Shown piece by piece: positions 1-7,132 of a DNA stretch of 16,265 nt. Origin of the DNA: an uncultured Paracoccus sp. (GTDB taxonomy: Bacteria > Pseudomonadota > Alphaproteobacteria > Rhodobacterales > Rhodobacteraceae). The stretch covers positions 1 to 16,265 of the forward strand of contig NZ_CAMIOH010000059.1 in assembly GCF_946221145.1 (NCBI RefSeq). Direction: 5' to 3'. The translations under genes were made by a program, and so were the position numbers. Below the pieces are notes generated by a model, which was given only the letters and a program-made list of their open reading frames with translations, had not been told where the DNA came from and did no database searches. Position 1 is the first letter of the stretch. Every line of letters starts with the position of its first letter.

Positions 1-413
1 CGGATCTGTCCCAGGCCGCGCTTGAGGTGGCGCGGGACAATGCCGGGCGGATCGGCGTGACGGCGGATCTTGTCCGTGCCGATTGGTATGACGGCATCGC
101 GGGGCGGTTCGACCTGATCGTGTCGAACCCGCCCTATATCGCGCTGTCCGAAATGGCCGGTCTGTCGCCTGACGTGCGTGACTGGGAACCCCATTCGGCG
201 CTGACCGACGGCGGCGACGGGCTGAGCGCCTATCGCGCCATCGCGGCGGGTGCCCGCGATCACCTGACGCCCGGCGGGCATGTGCTGGTCGAGATCGGGC
301 CGACCCAGGCGGATGCCGTATCGGCGCTTTTTGCGGCACAGGGCGCGAAAACACGGGTTCTGCCTGATCTGGACGGGCGGGATCGCGTCATTCTGGCGCA
401 GTTTTCGGCCTGA
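1..413 (+). CDS. prmC: Peptide chain release factor N5-glutamine methyltransferase, 3' part
   Basis: The reading frame is open at the left edge (first full codon at 3), so the N-terminal part lies outside the window; about 136 C-terminal residues are visible. PrmC methylates the glutamine of the GGQ loop in release factors RF1 and RF2 using S-adenosylmethionine. The diagnostic NPPY motif, which binds the target glutamine, is at 126-137 inside VSNPPYIAL. It is followed by the family's conserved stretch with EPHSAL, GGDGLSAYR, LTPGGHVLVEIG and a C-terminal DLDGRDRV. The visible part ends at the usual place for the family. In alphaproteobacteria prmC usually follows prfA, which would lie to the left here; that is not visible. 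The generic HemK-family name would be an alternative label, but the EPHSAL and GGDGL context fits PrmC well. Confidence 0.95.
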   Translation, partial: DLSQAALEVARDNAGRIGVTADLVRADWYDGIAGRFDLIVSNPPYIALSEMAGLSPDVRDWEPHSALTDGGDGLSAYRAIAAGARDHLTPGGHVLVEIGPTQADAVSALFAAQGAKTRVLPDLDGRDRVILAQFSA

Positions 414-672
414 TCGGCGGGAATCAGGGCGCAGACGCATATTTCGCTTGTCAGCCCGCGCCGGGCGTGGTTAGTCGCGCTTGTGCAGGGGGCAGCGATG
501 CCAACGCACGGGTCAGCCGCAAAAGCCGATTCCCTGATGAACGCACGCCGCGTTCGTTCGGGCATAGGCCGCAGGCTGAACGGCAAAGCACGCATTTCGC
601 GCCGCCCGCCGCCCGCGACGCCGTCCAGACCACTGGACCCCCGGATTTACTGGAATCACGACAGACAAACTG
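414..672 (+). other. Intergenic region between prmC and the DUF4167 gene
   Basis: There are 259 bases without a supported gene. Short open frames cross it, but none has a recognisable product or a good ribosome binding site, and one reads on into the DUF4167 gene out of frame. It contains a weak sigma70-like promoter candidate (448-476), a small GC hairpin (GCCCG-CGC-CGGGC, about 454-466) and a perfect 6-bp hairpin GAACGC-ACGCC-GCGTTC (539-555). It is probably promoter plus 5' leader for the downstream gene. I see no terminator with a T-tract after prmC. Confidence 0.5.
448..476 (+). promoter_or_regulatory. Weak candidate promoter for the DUF4167 gene
   Basis: TTGTCA (448-453, one mismatch to TTGACA) is followed by a 17-base spacer and TTAGTC (471-476), a poor -10 box. 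The position, about 200 bases ahead of the DUF4167 start, is plausible for a gene that may need its own promoter after a long gap. This rests on the -35 box alone and could be chance. Confidence 0.2.
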
Positions 673-1539
673 ATGAGATCATCGAAATCCCGTTCGCGCA
701 ACAAGTCGAACCGCCAGCGTACGCTGGGCAATATCGTCAACCGCGTCTTCGACAGCTCTGGCCCCGAAGGCAAGGTGCGCGGAACGCCCCAGCAGATCAT
801 TGAAAAATACCTGGCCCTGGCCCGCGATGCGCAATTGTCCGGCGACCGCGTGGCCGAGCAGTCCTTCCTGCAACATGCCGAGCATTACACGAGGATGCTG
901 GGCGAGGCGCAAAAGGAAATGGCCGAGCGCCAGCAGTTCCATCAACCCCGCCAAGATGGGGATGAGGGGCGAGAGGGTCAGCCCGGCGGCAATGGCAACC
1001 ATCAGCCCCGCGACGGGGGCGGTCGCGACGATACCGCCCGTGACGGCAATCCGCGTGACACCCGCGACGGCAATCCCCGCGACAATGGCAACGGGCGCGA
1101 CAACAACCGGCGCGACAACAACGGCCATCGCGACCAGCAGCGCGACCATGCCAACCGTGATGGTGGCGCCCGGGAGGGCAATCGCGACGGTGGTAATCGC
1201 GACGGCGGCAATCGTGACGGCGGTAACCGCGATGGCGGGCATCGCGACCAGCCCCGGCCGGAATCCGCGCCCGAGGTTCAGGAGGGCAGTCCTGTTCTGG
1301 ACCAGCCCGATCTGGTGATGAGCGCCCCTGCCGAAGGCCTGCCGGATGCTGTCACCACATCCGAGGACGATACCGCAGGCCCGGTCGAAACGCCCGAGGC
1401 CGCGTCGGTCAAGCCTGCCCGCAGCCGCGCTCCGCGTGCGCCGCGCGGCGACAAGCCCGCAGCGCCCCGCACGCCGCGCGGCCGCCGCAAGGCACCTGAA
1501 GACGAGGCCGAGGATACGCCCGCCGTCAGCGAGGACTGA
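673..1539 (+). CDS. DUF4167 domain protein with Arg-Asp-rich repeat tract
   Basis: This 288-residue protein starts with a basic Ser/Arg/Lys segment (residues 1-16), then the conserved DUF4167 domain (about 17-90: NIVNRVFDSSGPEGKVRGTP, then QQIIEKY, LARDAQLSGDRVAEQ, LQHAEHY). That domain is typical of alphaproteobacteria, where the gene commonly sits next to prmC. Residues about 91-192 are a low-complexity, hydrophilic tract full of RD, GN and GGNRD units. Residues 193-245 are acidic, and 246-275 are basic with PRAPRG and PRTPRGRR repeats. No cysteine, signal peptide or membrane segment is present. The function is not established; the RG/RD-rich disordered composition suggests nucleic-acid or ribosome binding, which is inference. 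The ATG at 673 lacks a clear Shine-Dalgarno sequence but gives the N-terminus I expect for the family. Confidence 0.9.
   Translation: MRSSKSRSRNKSNRQRTLGNIVNRVFDSSGPEGKVRGTPQQIIEKYLALARDAQLSGDRVAEQSFLQHAEHYTRMLGEAQKEMAERQQFHQPRQDGDEGREGQPGGNGNHQPRDGGGRDDTARDGNPRDTRDGNPRDNGNGRDNNRRDNNGHRDQQRDHANRDGGAREGNRDGGNRDGGNRDGGNRDGGHRDQPRPESAPEVQEGSPVLDQPDLVMSAPAEGLPDAVTTSEDDTAGPVETPEAASVKPARSRAPRAPRGDKPAAPRTPRGRRKAPEDEAEDTPAVSED
1177..1248 (+). repeat. Tandem 15-bp repeat coding for GGNRD units
   Basis: Inside the DUF4167 gene the DNA repeats a 15-base unit of the form GGY-GGY-AAY-CGY-GAY about five times, giving GGNRD, GGNRD, GGNRD and GGHRD after an initial GNRD. Differences between units are almost all at third codon positions, apart from the change to His in the last one. 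The unit length is a multiple of three, so slippage would change protein length without breaking the frame. Looser NPRD/NNRRD copies extend the tract back to about 1009. Confidence 0.9.
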
Positions 1540-1544
1540 GGATC

Positions 1545-1574
1545 AAGGGGCCGCGGCATTGCCAGCGGCCCTTT
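1545..1574 (+). terminator. Rho-independent terminator between convergent genes
   Basis: A 10-bp stem, AAGGGGCCGC (1545-1554) with GCGGCCCTTT (1565-1574), contains one G-T wobble. The inner GGC/GCC can extend the pairing. TTTT lies at 1572-1575 on the plus strand. It starts 5 bases after the DUF4167 stop and ends 3 bases before the ksgA stop, so it probably serves both converging transcripts, although the T-tract favours the plus strand. Confidence 0.8.
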
Positions 1575-1577
1575 TCG

Positions 1578-2429
1578 TCAGGACTGACGGGCGTCCTGCA
1601 CGGCGCGGGCCAGGGTGCAGAACCGTTCCAGGTCGATCTCCTCGGCCCGTGCAGTGGGGGGAATGCCCGCCTGGTCCAGCAGCGATTCGATCTGCGGATG
1701 CAGCCCGCGCAGGGATGCCCGCAGCATCTTGCGCCGCTGATTGAAGGCCGCCGCCGTCACCTGCGACAGGACGCCCGGATCGGCCGGAAAGCGCGGCGCG
1801 GGCAGGGCGGTCAGGTGGACCACGGCGGAATGGACCTTGGGCGCCGGCACGAAAGCCTCGGGCGGCAGGGTCATGACGATGCGCGCATCGGCCCGCCATT
1901 GCGCCAGCAGCGCCAGGCGGCCATAGGCCTTGCTGCCAGGGGCGGCGACGATGCGTTCCGCCACTTCCTTCTGAAACATCAGCGTCAGGGACTGCCAGAA
2001 GGGTGGCCAGTCGGGCGGCGTCAGCCAGCGGATCAGCAGTTCGGTGCCGACATTATAGGGCAGGTTGGCGGCGATGCGGATCGGCGGGGTCAGATGGGCC
2101 AGCGGGTCGATCTGCAAGGCGTCGCCGTGGATCACGGTCAGGCGGCCCGGATAGCGGTCGGCGATTTCGGCCAGGGCGGGCAGGGCGCGGGCGTCCTTTT
2201 CGATGGCCAGCACATGGCGCGCGCCTTCGGCCAGCAGGCCACGGGTCAGGCCGCCGGGACCGGGGCCGATTTCCAGCACGTCGCATTGCGTCATGTCGCC
2301 CGCCTGCCGGGCGATCTTGGCGGTCAGGTTCAGGTCCAGCAGGAAGTTCTGGCCCAACTGCTTTTTCGCGCGTAGGTCGTGCCGGGCGATCACGTCGCGC
2401 AGCGGGGGCAGGCTGTCGATGGCGGTCAT
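1578..2429 (-). CDS. rsmA (ksgA): 16S rRNA adenine(1518/1519)-N6 dimethyltransferase
   Basis: This 283-residue enzyme puts two methyl groups on each of two adjacent adenines in the 3' hairpin of 16S rRNA during 30S assembly, using S-adenosylmethionine; loss gives kasugamycin resistance. Visible motifs are KKQLGQNFLLD (22-32), the SAM-binding VLEIGPGPGGLT (51-62), acidic E77 after VLAI, GDAL (102-105), the catalytic NLPYN (122-126), and the C-terminal AFNQRRKMLRASL (228-240). Length and order match the family. The frame is open further upstream, but the ATG at 2429 gives the normal N-terminus, and the longer version would translate the hairpin element. It is the last gene of the minus-strand unit, 64 bases after pdxA; the same pdxA-ksgA neighbourhood is common in Gram-negatives. 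Confidence 0.97.
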   Translation of the reverse strand: MTAIDSLPPLRDVIARHDLRAKKQLGQNFLLDLNLTAKIARQAGDMTQCDVLEIGPGPGGLTRGLLAEGARHVLAIEKDARALPALAEIADRYPGRLTVIHGDALQIDPLAHLTPPIRIAANLPYNVGTELLIRWLTPPDWPPFWQSLTLMFQKEVAERIVAAPGSKAYGRLALLAQWRADARIVMTLPPEAFVPAPKVHSAVVHLTALPAPRFPADPGVLSQVTAAAFNQRRKMLRASLRGLHPQIESLLDQAGIPPTARAEEIDLERFCTLARAVQDARQS

Positions 2430-2437
2430 CGTGGCAA

Positions 2438-2489
2438 GTCCGGGGGTTTCACACCCCCGGACCCCCGTGGGATATTTGAGGTCCAAAGC
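2438..2489 (-). repeat. Hairpin-bearing intergenic element in the ksgA leader
   Basis: Read on the minus strand, this element carries CCTCAAATATCCC, then CACGGGGG, then a perfect 10-bp hairpin GTCCGGGGGT-GTGAA-ACCCCCGGAC (2438-2462). It fills most of the 64-base pdxA-ksgA gap. The only Shine-Dalgarno-like bases near the ksgA start (GGA, 2439-2441) lie in the 3' arm of the stem, 9 bases before the ATG. From memory, CAAATATCCC followed by a G-rich palindrome is a dispersed intergenic motif in Rhodobacterales; only one copy is in this window. It could attenuate transcription, mask the ribosome site, or stabilise the upstream mRNA end. Confidence 0.65.
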
Positions 2490-2493
2490 AGGA

Positions 2494-3459
2494 TCATCGT
2501 CTTGCATCCGCCATGGCGCGGGCCATGCGCAGCGCGGCGATGGTCGAGGCCGGGTTCGCAAGCCCCTTGCCCGCGATGTCGAAGGCGGTGCCGTGGTCGG
2601 GCGAGGTGCGGATGAAGGGCAGGCCCAGCGTGACGTTCACGCCGCCGTCGAAATCCAGCGTCTTGATCGGGATCAGCGCCTGGTCGTGATAGGCGCAGAC
2701 CGCCGCGTCGTAACGGGCGCGTGCGGGGCCGTGGAACATGGTGTCGGCGGGCAGCGGGCCGGCCAGATCCAGGCCGTCGCCGCGCAGGCGGTCCAGCAGG
2801 GGGGCGATGCAGTCGCGTTCCTGGCGGCCCATCGTGCCGCCCTCGCCCGCGTGGGGGTTCAGACCCGCGACGGCGATGCGCGGGGCGGGGATGCCGAAAT
2901 CGCGGATCAGCGCGGCATGGGTGATGCGGATCGCATCCTCCAGCACGGTGTCGGTGAGGGCGGCGGGGACATCCTCCAGCGGGATATGGATCGTCGCGGG
3001 AACCACGCGGCAGGGCGGCGTCGCGGTGGTCGAGGCCAGCATCATCGCCACCGGCACATCGCCCGCCAGATGCGCCAGGTATTCGGTATGGCCCGGAAAG
3101 GCGAAGCCTGCGCCTTCTTTCAGCGCCTGCTTGTTGATGGGCAGGGTGCAGATGCCCGCCGCCTGTCCGGCCATCACCAGATCGACCGCGCGGGCGATCA
3201 CCGCGATCACCCCCACCGCATTGGCGGGATCGGGGCGGCCCGGCACGGTGGGCGCGGCGAAATCATGGCGCAAGACCGGCAGATGCCCGGCAGGCACCGG
3301 ATCGCCGGGCGCGGCGATTTCGGTAAAGGCGGTTGCGGCGGGCAGGTGGCGCGGATCGCCCATCCAGGCGAAATCCACGCCCGAGGCAAGCGCCTGCGGG
3401 GCCAGTTCGGGCCCGATGCCCGCCGGTTCGCCGCAGGTCAGGATGATCCGCCCGGCCAT
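2494..3459 (-). CDS. pdxA: 4-hydroxythreonine-4-phosphate dehydrogenase
   Basis: PdxA (321 residues) oxidises 4-phosphohydroxy-L-threonine with NAD in the DXP-dependent pathway to pyridoxal 5'-phosphate. The product is used by PdxJ. The sequence begins with the typical TCGEPAGIGPEL (8-19). The three metal-binding histidines are seen as GHTEYL (H124), NPHAGEGG (H203) and AYHDQALIP (H258). The late motif TSPDHGTAFDIAGKG (285-299) is intact. Its ATG overlaps the surA stop by one base (TGATG on the minus strand), and there is no good ribosome site ahead of it, so translation probably depends on coupling to surA. No odd or missing residue is seen. Related PdxA2-type enzymes of sugar-acid catabolism exist, but the surA/ksgA context supports the biosynthetic one. 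Confidence 0.96.
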   Translation of the reverse strand: MAGRIILTCGEPAGIGPELAPQALASGVDFAWMGDPRHLPAATAFTEIAAPGDPVPAGHLPVLRHDFAAPTVPGRPDPANAVGVIAVIARAVDLVMAGQAAGICTLPINKQALKEGAGFAFPGHTEYLAHLAGDVPVAMMLASTTATPPCRVVPATIHIPLEDVPAALTDTVLEDAIRITHAALIRDFGIPAPRIAVAGLNPHAGEGGTMGRQERDCIAPLLDRLRGDGLDLAGPLPADTMFHGPARARYDAAVCAYHDQALIPIKTLDFDGGVNVTLGLPFIRTSPDHGTAFDIAGKGLANPASTIAALRMARAMADARR

Positions 3460-4721
3460 CAGGGGCGGCGGATGATGGCGTCGGCGCGCAGTTCGGCCAG
3501 ATAGGCGTCGGCGGCGGCATTGGCCTTGCGGTTGAAGATGTCGTCGCGCACCGCGTCGCGGGTGGGCAGGCCGTTCGCGTCGGGGACCGCAGCTTCGACC
3601 CCGTCATCGGGCAGGGCGGTGGTGGGCACGTCATCGGCCATGTCCGCCACCAGGGCAGGCTGGCGAGAGCACAGCATCACCAGATCGGCGCCGTTGCCAT
3701 AGTCCACCACGCCCGCTTCGTCACGGTCCATGCTGGCCAGGCGCTGGGCGATCAGGGTCGGGATCGCGCCCTGCGGCACGGTCTGGCGCTGCACCTGCCC
3801 GGCCTGCGCGCCTGCCTGGACATAGAGGTCGTCGCAGGACCGCGCCCTTGCGCCCATAGCGGCCGCGTCGGCGGCGGTGGGCAGGCGCAGGGTCGCATAG
3901 TCGATCACCTGATCGGTCGCGCCGGGACGCAGCGTGCCCTGGCTGTCGCGCAGGTGGAACAGCACCACCGCGCCGTCCACGGTCAGCGGCTGGGTGGTCT
4001 GGCCCGGTTGCAGGGCGGTGATGATCGGGCGCAGGGCCGGGGGCAGGTTGTCGATGTTCACCCAGGCCAGCCGCCCGCCCGACTGGGCCGATTCGGCGGC
4101 AGAATATTGCCGCGCCGCTTCCTCGAACCGGTCCGAGGACAGGTTGGCGCCGGCGATCTGCCGGCCCAGGTTCAGCGCCTGCTGTTCCTGGCCCGGCGGG
4201 GCGGGAATGATCAGTTCGGAAATCAGCACCCGCGACAGGATCGGGGTTTCGACCTGCCGGCGCAGTTCCTGGTCCACCTCGGCATCCGAGACCTTGATGC
4301 GCGGCACCACGCGTTCGCGGATCACCGCGCGCCAGACAAGGCCCGCACTGACGAAATCGCGATAGGCCTGGGGTTCCACGCCCGCGCGCTCAAGCGCGGC
4401 GGTGAATTCCGCCGCGGACAGGCCCGCGCGGCTGGCGAATTCCTCGAGCCCGTTCTGCAGGCCGTCCTCGGTCGGCGAGATGCCAAGCTGACGGGCGGCG
4501 TGATTGCGCAGCCGGTCGTCGATCAGCGCCTGCTGGGCATCCTGTTCCGTGGTGCCCGGCGCGCCCAGAACCTGCATGAATTTCTGGCGCTGCTGCACTT
4601 CGTAACGGGTGATGGCAGCGTCGTTGACATAGACGATCGGCTGAAACAGCGCCTGTGCCAGCATCGGTGCGGGCACCGCAAGAGCCGCCGCCAAGGCGAG
4701 GCCGGAAAGGAAATGCCGCAT
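3459..4721 (-). CDS. surA: Periplasmic chaperone / peptidyl-prolyl isomerase SurA
   Basis: This 420-residue protein has a signal peptide (MRHFLSGLALAAALAVPAPM with a likely cut after AQA, near 24). The SurA N-terminal domain follows (about 25-155, beginning IVYVNDAAITRYE). A parvulin-type domain (about 160-260) holds FEEAARQYS, GGRLAWVNIDNLPPALRPII and the L-x-PGQ turn. A weakly recognisable second parvulin-like region (265-355) contains two cysteines, C296 and C351. The C-terminal 385-420 forms the closing helix. SurA escorts unfolded beta-barrels to the outer membrane, and LptD, encoded just upstream, is a classic client. The start at 4721 was chosen because it begins the signal peptide and has AAAGGGG 6 bases ahead; the longer open frame would put over 60 residues in front of it and overlap lptD. 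Confidence 0.93.
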   Translation of the reverse strand: MRHFLSGLALAAALAVPAPMLAQALFQPIVYVNDAAITRYEVQQRQKFMQVLGAPGTTEQDAQQALIDDRLRNHAARQLGISPTEDGLQNGLEEFASRAGLSAAEFTAALERAGVEPQAYRDFVSAGLVWRAVIRERVVPRIKVSDAEVDQELRRQVETPILSRVLISELIIPAPPGQEQQALNLGRQIAGANLSSDRFEEAARQYSAAESAQSGGRLAWVNIDNLPPALRPIITALQPGQTTQPLTVDGAVVLFHLRDSQGTLRPGATDQVIDYATLRLPTAADAAAMGARARSCDDLYVQAGAQAGQVQRQTVPQGAIPTLIAQRLASMDRDEAGVVDYGNGADLVMLCSRQPALVADMADDVPTTALPDDGVEAAVPDANGLPTRDAVRDDIFNRKANAAADAYLAELRADAIIRRP

Positions 4722-4727
4722 CTGCTG

Positions 4728-4734
4728 CCCCTTT
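4728..4734 (-). promoter_or_regulatory. Ribosome binding site of surA
   Basis: AAAGGGG on the minus strand ends 6 bases ahead of the ATG at 4721. It decides the surA start in favour of the signal-peptide methionine over codons upstream. Confidence 0.7.
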
Positions 4735-4756
4735 GTGTTCGTTTCTTGGCGCAAGA

Positions 4757-7132
4757 CTAGCGTATGCAGGACCGGCGCGCCACCGTGCCCGGACCGTCTT
4801 CCTGCGTTCCGAAGCCGCCCAGCCGCACCGACAGCCCCAGGCTGGTTTCCGGTCGCACGCTGTCCGACCGGGTAAAGCGGCGCGACAGGCCCATTTCCAC
4901 CGTCAGGCATTCATTGCGATAAGTCAGGTCCAGCGATGCGCGCTGCGCCTTGTCGGCGTTGAAATCATAACGGGTTTCGGCATTGCCCCACCAGCCGTCG
5001 CGGATCTGCCAGCCGACCGTGGCGACCAGTTCGCTGATGTCGGGGCGATCTTCGACCTGGGCATCGCCGTCCAGCCACAGATGCCCTGCCGACAGTTGCA
5101 AATCGTCGCGCAGCCAGCCCAGCCGCACTTCGTTGCGCGACAGATCCAGACCGTCGTCGAACAGCGCACGGTTGGCCAGGGCCAGGCCGGTGCCGCTGTC
5201 ATATTGCGCGGCGACCAGCCAGTCCGACCGGCGCCCCGACAGCGCCGATCCGGGCGGAAAGGCGCGTTCGGGATCGGCGCGCAGCACCCGGCCCCCGGTC
5301 AGGGCCAGGCTCCAGCCCGCCGGGTCGATGCGGGTCCAGGTCATGCCCAGATTGGCGCGCAGCCCGCCTTCGCGCGCGTCCCAGCCGGGGAAGCGGTTGT
5401 CCGAAAACAGGTTGCCCTCGTCGAACTCGATCAGGCGGCTGTCCTCGTTCGGGATGTCGTCATCGGTGCCCGAAGGCGAATACAGGATCTGCGCCACCGG
5501 CTCGACCAGATGTGTCGCGCCGTTCGTGCCGCCGATCAGCGGCCATCGCAGTTCGATCCCCAGCATCGGATCGGCGCGGCCCACCAGGTCGTCATAGCGG
5601 CTGTCCTGGGCGATGCGATAGATGTCGGCGTCGATGCCTGCCAGGGCCGCGCCGCCCACGCCGCCCGGCAGGATCTCGCTGCGGCGCCAGTCCAGCCCGA
5701 CCGAGGCGCGGGCCATGTCGCGGCCCAGCTGGTCCTGGTTCGACGGGCGGCGATGCGCATGGACCGACCATTCCAGAAGCGCCCGCCCGCCGATGCCTCG
5801 CGGGGCAAAGCTGCGCTGCCAGATCACGTCGGCCACCTGCGCGGGCGAGGTGCTGTTATCCTCGTCGTCGCGCAGCGAATGGTAATTTCCGACGCGGCCG
5901 AAGAACAGCTTGTCGCGGGTCACGCGCTCGACCGTGAAACCGCTCCACAACCGGTCGGCCTCGGTGATGCCGTAATCCAGCAGATAGCCCCGGTCCGACG
6001 CCGTCTGCACCTGCACCCCCAGACGATAGCCGCGCGGCAGGTCGATCAGGGCGTTCCCGAACAGATAGCCGCGCGTCTGACCCGGCTGGATGTCGTCGCG
6101 GCTGACCGCGCCGTTCCATTCGGTCACCGCATTCGACCACGCCTGGCGATAGCGCAGTTCCAGCGTCCGCGTCCGGCTGGCCGAGAGATAGGGCGTGACA
6201 GTCAGGTCGGCATGATCGCCCATGGTCACGAAATAGGGAACCTTGATGCCGAAACCCAGGCCAGAGGTGGTGCGGAATTCCGGGCGCAGGAACCCGCTGC
6301 GCCGGTCCACGGTCGGATCCGGCGCGGTCACCGCAAAGGGTGCGGCAGCCAGCGGCACGCCAAAGGCGCGGAATTGCGGGTGATCAAAGGTCAGCAGCCG
6401 GGTTTCCGCATCGTGGGTGATCGACCGGGCGCGAATCTCCCACAGGGGTGTCGGATCGCTGGCGCAGATCTGGCAGCTGGAGGCGACGACCTGGCGCAGC
6501 GTGGTGATCCGGCCATTGCCGGTGCGGGTCATTTCGGTCGCGGCAAGCTGCAATTCGCGGGCCAGCACCAGCCGGGCGCCGCGGATGATGCCGTCCTGCA
6601 ATTCCCGGTCGAGCTGACCCGAATCGGCGATCAGGATGGCCTCGGCATCGGGATCGGCGGCACCGGGGCGGGACAGGTGGATCGGGCCTTCGATGGTCAG
6701 GTTGCCGGACGGTCCGTCCACGATGATGCGGGATGCGACCAGCCTTGCACCCTGATACCAGACCACCACCCCCCCCGCCGCGATCAGCGTCTGGTCGCCT
6801 TGCAGCAGCATGCTGTCGGCCAGCACCGTCGCCGCCTCGTCCGCAGAGCCGTTTGCCGGGTCATCGGCAGATCGGCCGGACAGCGTGACATCGGCATCGG
6901 GCGTAGTGGCCTGCAAGGTCGCGGCATCGGGGGTGCGGTCGCCCAGGATGCTGTTGCCCAACCGGTCGGCGGCAGGCGCTAGGGCGGCCTCGTCATTCCA
7001 GCGAAAGGGCCCCGGCCCGCCCAGGCTACCCGCGCCCAGGCCCGGATCCTGGGTCAGGACCGTCTGGCCCCCCGCCATGCCCGGCAGCAGCATCAGCAGG
7101 GCGGCACAGCTTTTGCGCACAAGCGGCGTCAT
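4757..7132 (-). CDS. lptD: LPS-assembly outer-membrane protein LptD
   Basis: LptD (791 residues) is the beta-barrel that, with LptE, inserts lipopolysaccharide into the outer leaflet. A signal peptide (1-22, LLMLLPGMAGG) is followed by a variable acidic segment to about 100. Then comes the OstA/LptA-like jellyroll (about 105-230, including LLQGDQTLIAAGGVVVWYQG) and the barrel (about 255-791) with the family motif RRSGFLRPEF (277-286) and many alternating aromatic strands. Four cysteines remain after the signal: C220 and C223 (CQIC) in the periplasmic domain, C742 and C789 near the C-terminus; this suits the disulfides that LptD needs to work. The start ATG overlaps the lptG stop (ATGA) and has GGGAGG ahead. 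No lptE is seen here; in most genomes it lies elsewhere. Confidence 0.95.
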   Translation of the reverse strand: MTPLVRKSCAALLMLLPGMAGGQTVLTQDPGLGAGSLGGPGPFRWNDEAALAPAADRLGNSILGDRTPDAATLQATTPDADVTLSGRSADDPANGSADEAATVLADSMLLQGDQTLIAAGGVVVWYQGARLVASRIIVDGPSGNLTIEGPIHLSRPGAADPDAEAILIADSGQLDRELQDGIIRGARLVLARELQLAATEMTRTGNGRITTLRQVVASSCQICASDPTPLWEIRARSITHDAETRLLTFDHPQFRAFGVPLAAAPFAVTAPDPTVDRRSGFLRPEFRTTSGLGFGIKVPYFVTMGDHADLTVTPYLSASRTRTLELRYRQAWSNAVTEWNGAVSRDDIQPGQTRGYLFGNALIDLPRGYRLGVQVQTASDRGYLLDYGITEADRLWSGFTVERVTRDKLFFGRVGNYHSLRDDEDNSTSPAQVADVIWQRSFAPRGIGGRALLEWSVHAHRRPSNQDQLGRDMARASVGLDWRRSEILPGGVGGAALAGIDADIYRIAQDSRYDDLVGRADPMLGIELRWPLIGGTNGATHLVEPVAQILYSPSGTDDDIPNEDSRLIEFDEGNLFSDNRFPGWDAREGGLRANLGMTWTRIDPAGWSLALTGGRVLRADPERAFPPGSALSGRRSDWLVAAQYDSGTGLALANRALFDDGLDLSRNEVRLGWLRDDLQLSAGHLWLDGDAQVEDRPDISELVATVGWQIRDGWWGNAETRYDFNADKAQRASLDLTYRNECLTVEMGLSRRFTRSDSVRPETSLGLSVRLGGFGTQEDGPGTVARRSCIR

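Noticed and set aside
679..1242. Hydrophobic, membrane-like open frame opposite the DUF4167 gene
   Set aside because: The Val/Ala/Ile-rich product is simply the reverse complement of the GGNRD repeat codons; no ribosome site or homology.
1009..1248. CRISPR-like array
   Set aside because: The repeats are 15 bp, contiguous, without spacers, and lie in frame within a gene.
1588..1640. Possible extra regulatory site at the 3' end of ksgA
   Set aside because: The bases are fully accounted for by the conserved C-terminal coding sequence, and no stem beyond the shared terminator is convincing.
2430..2561. N-terminal extension of KsgA upstream of 2429
   Set aside because: It would translate the hairpin element and overlap pdxA, and the extra residues do not resemble the KsgA family.
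4655..6982. Very long open frame on the plus strand opposite lptD and surA
   Set aside because: It is antisense to lptD, which has clear domains and motifs. The antisense product is rich in Arg, Gln and Ala without family motifs, as expected from high-GC codon bias.
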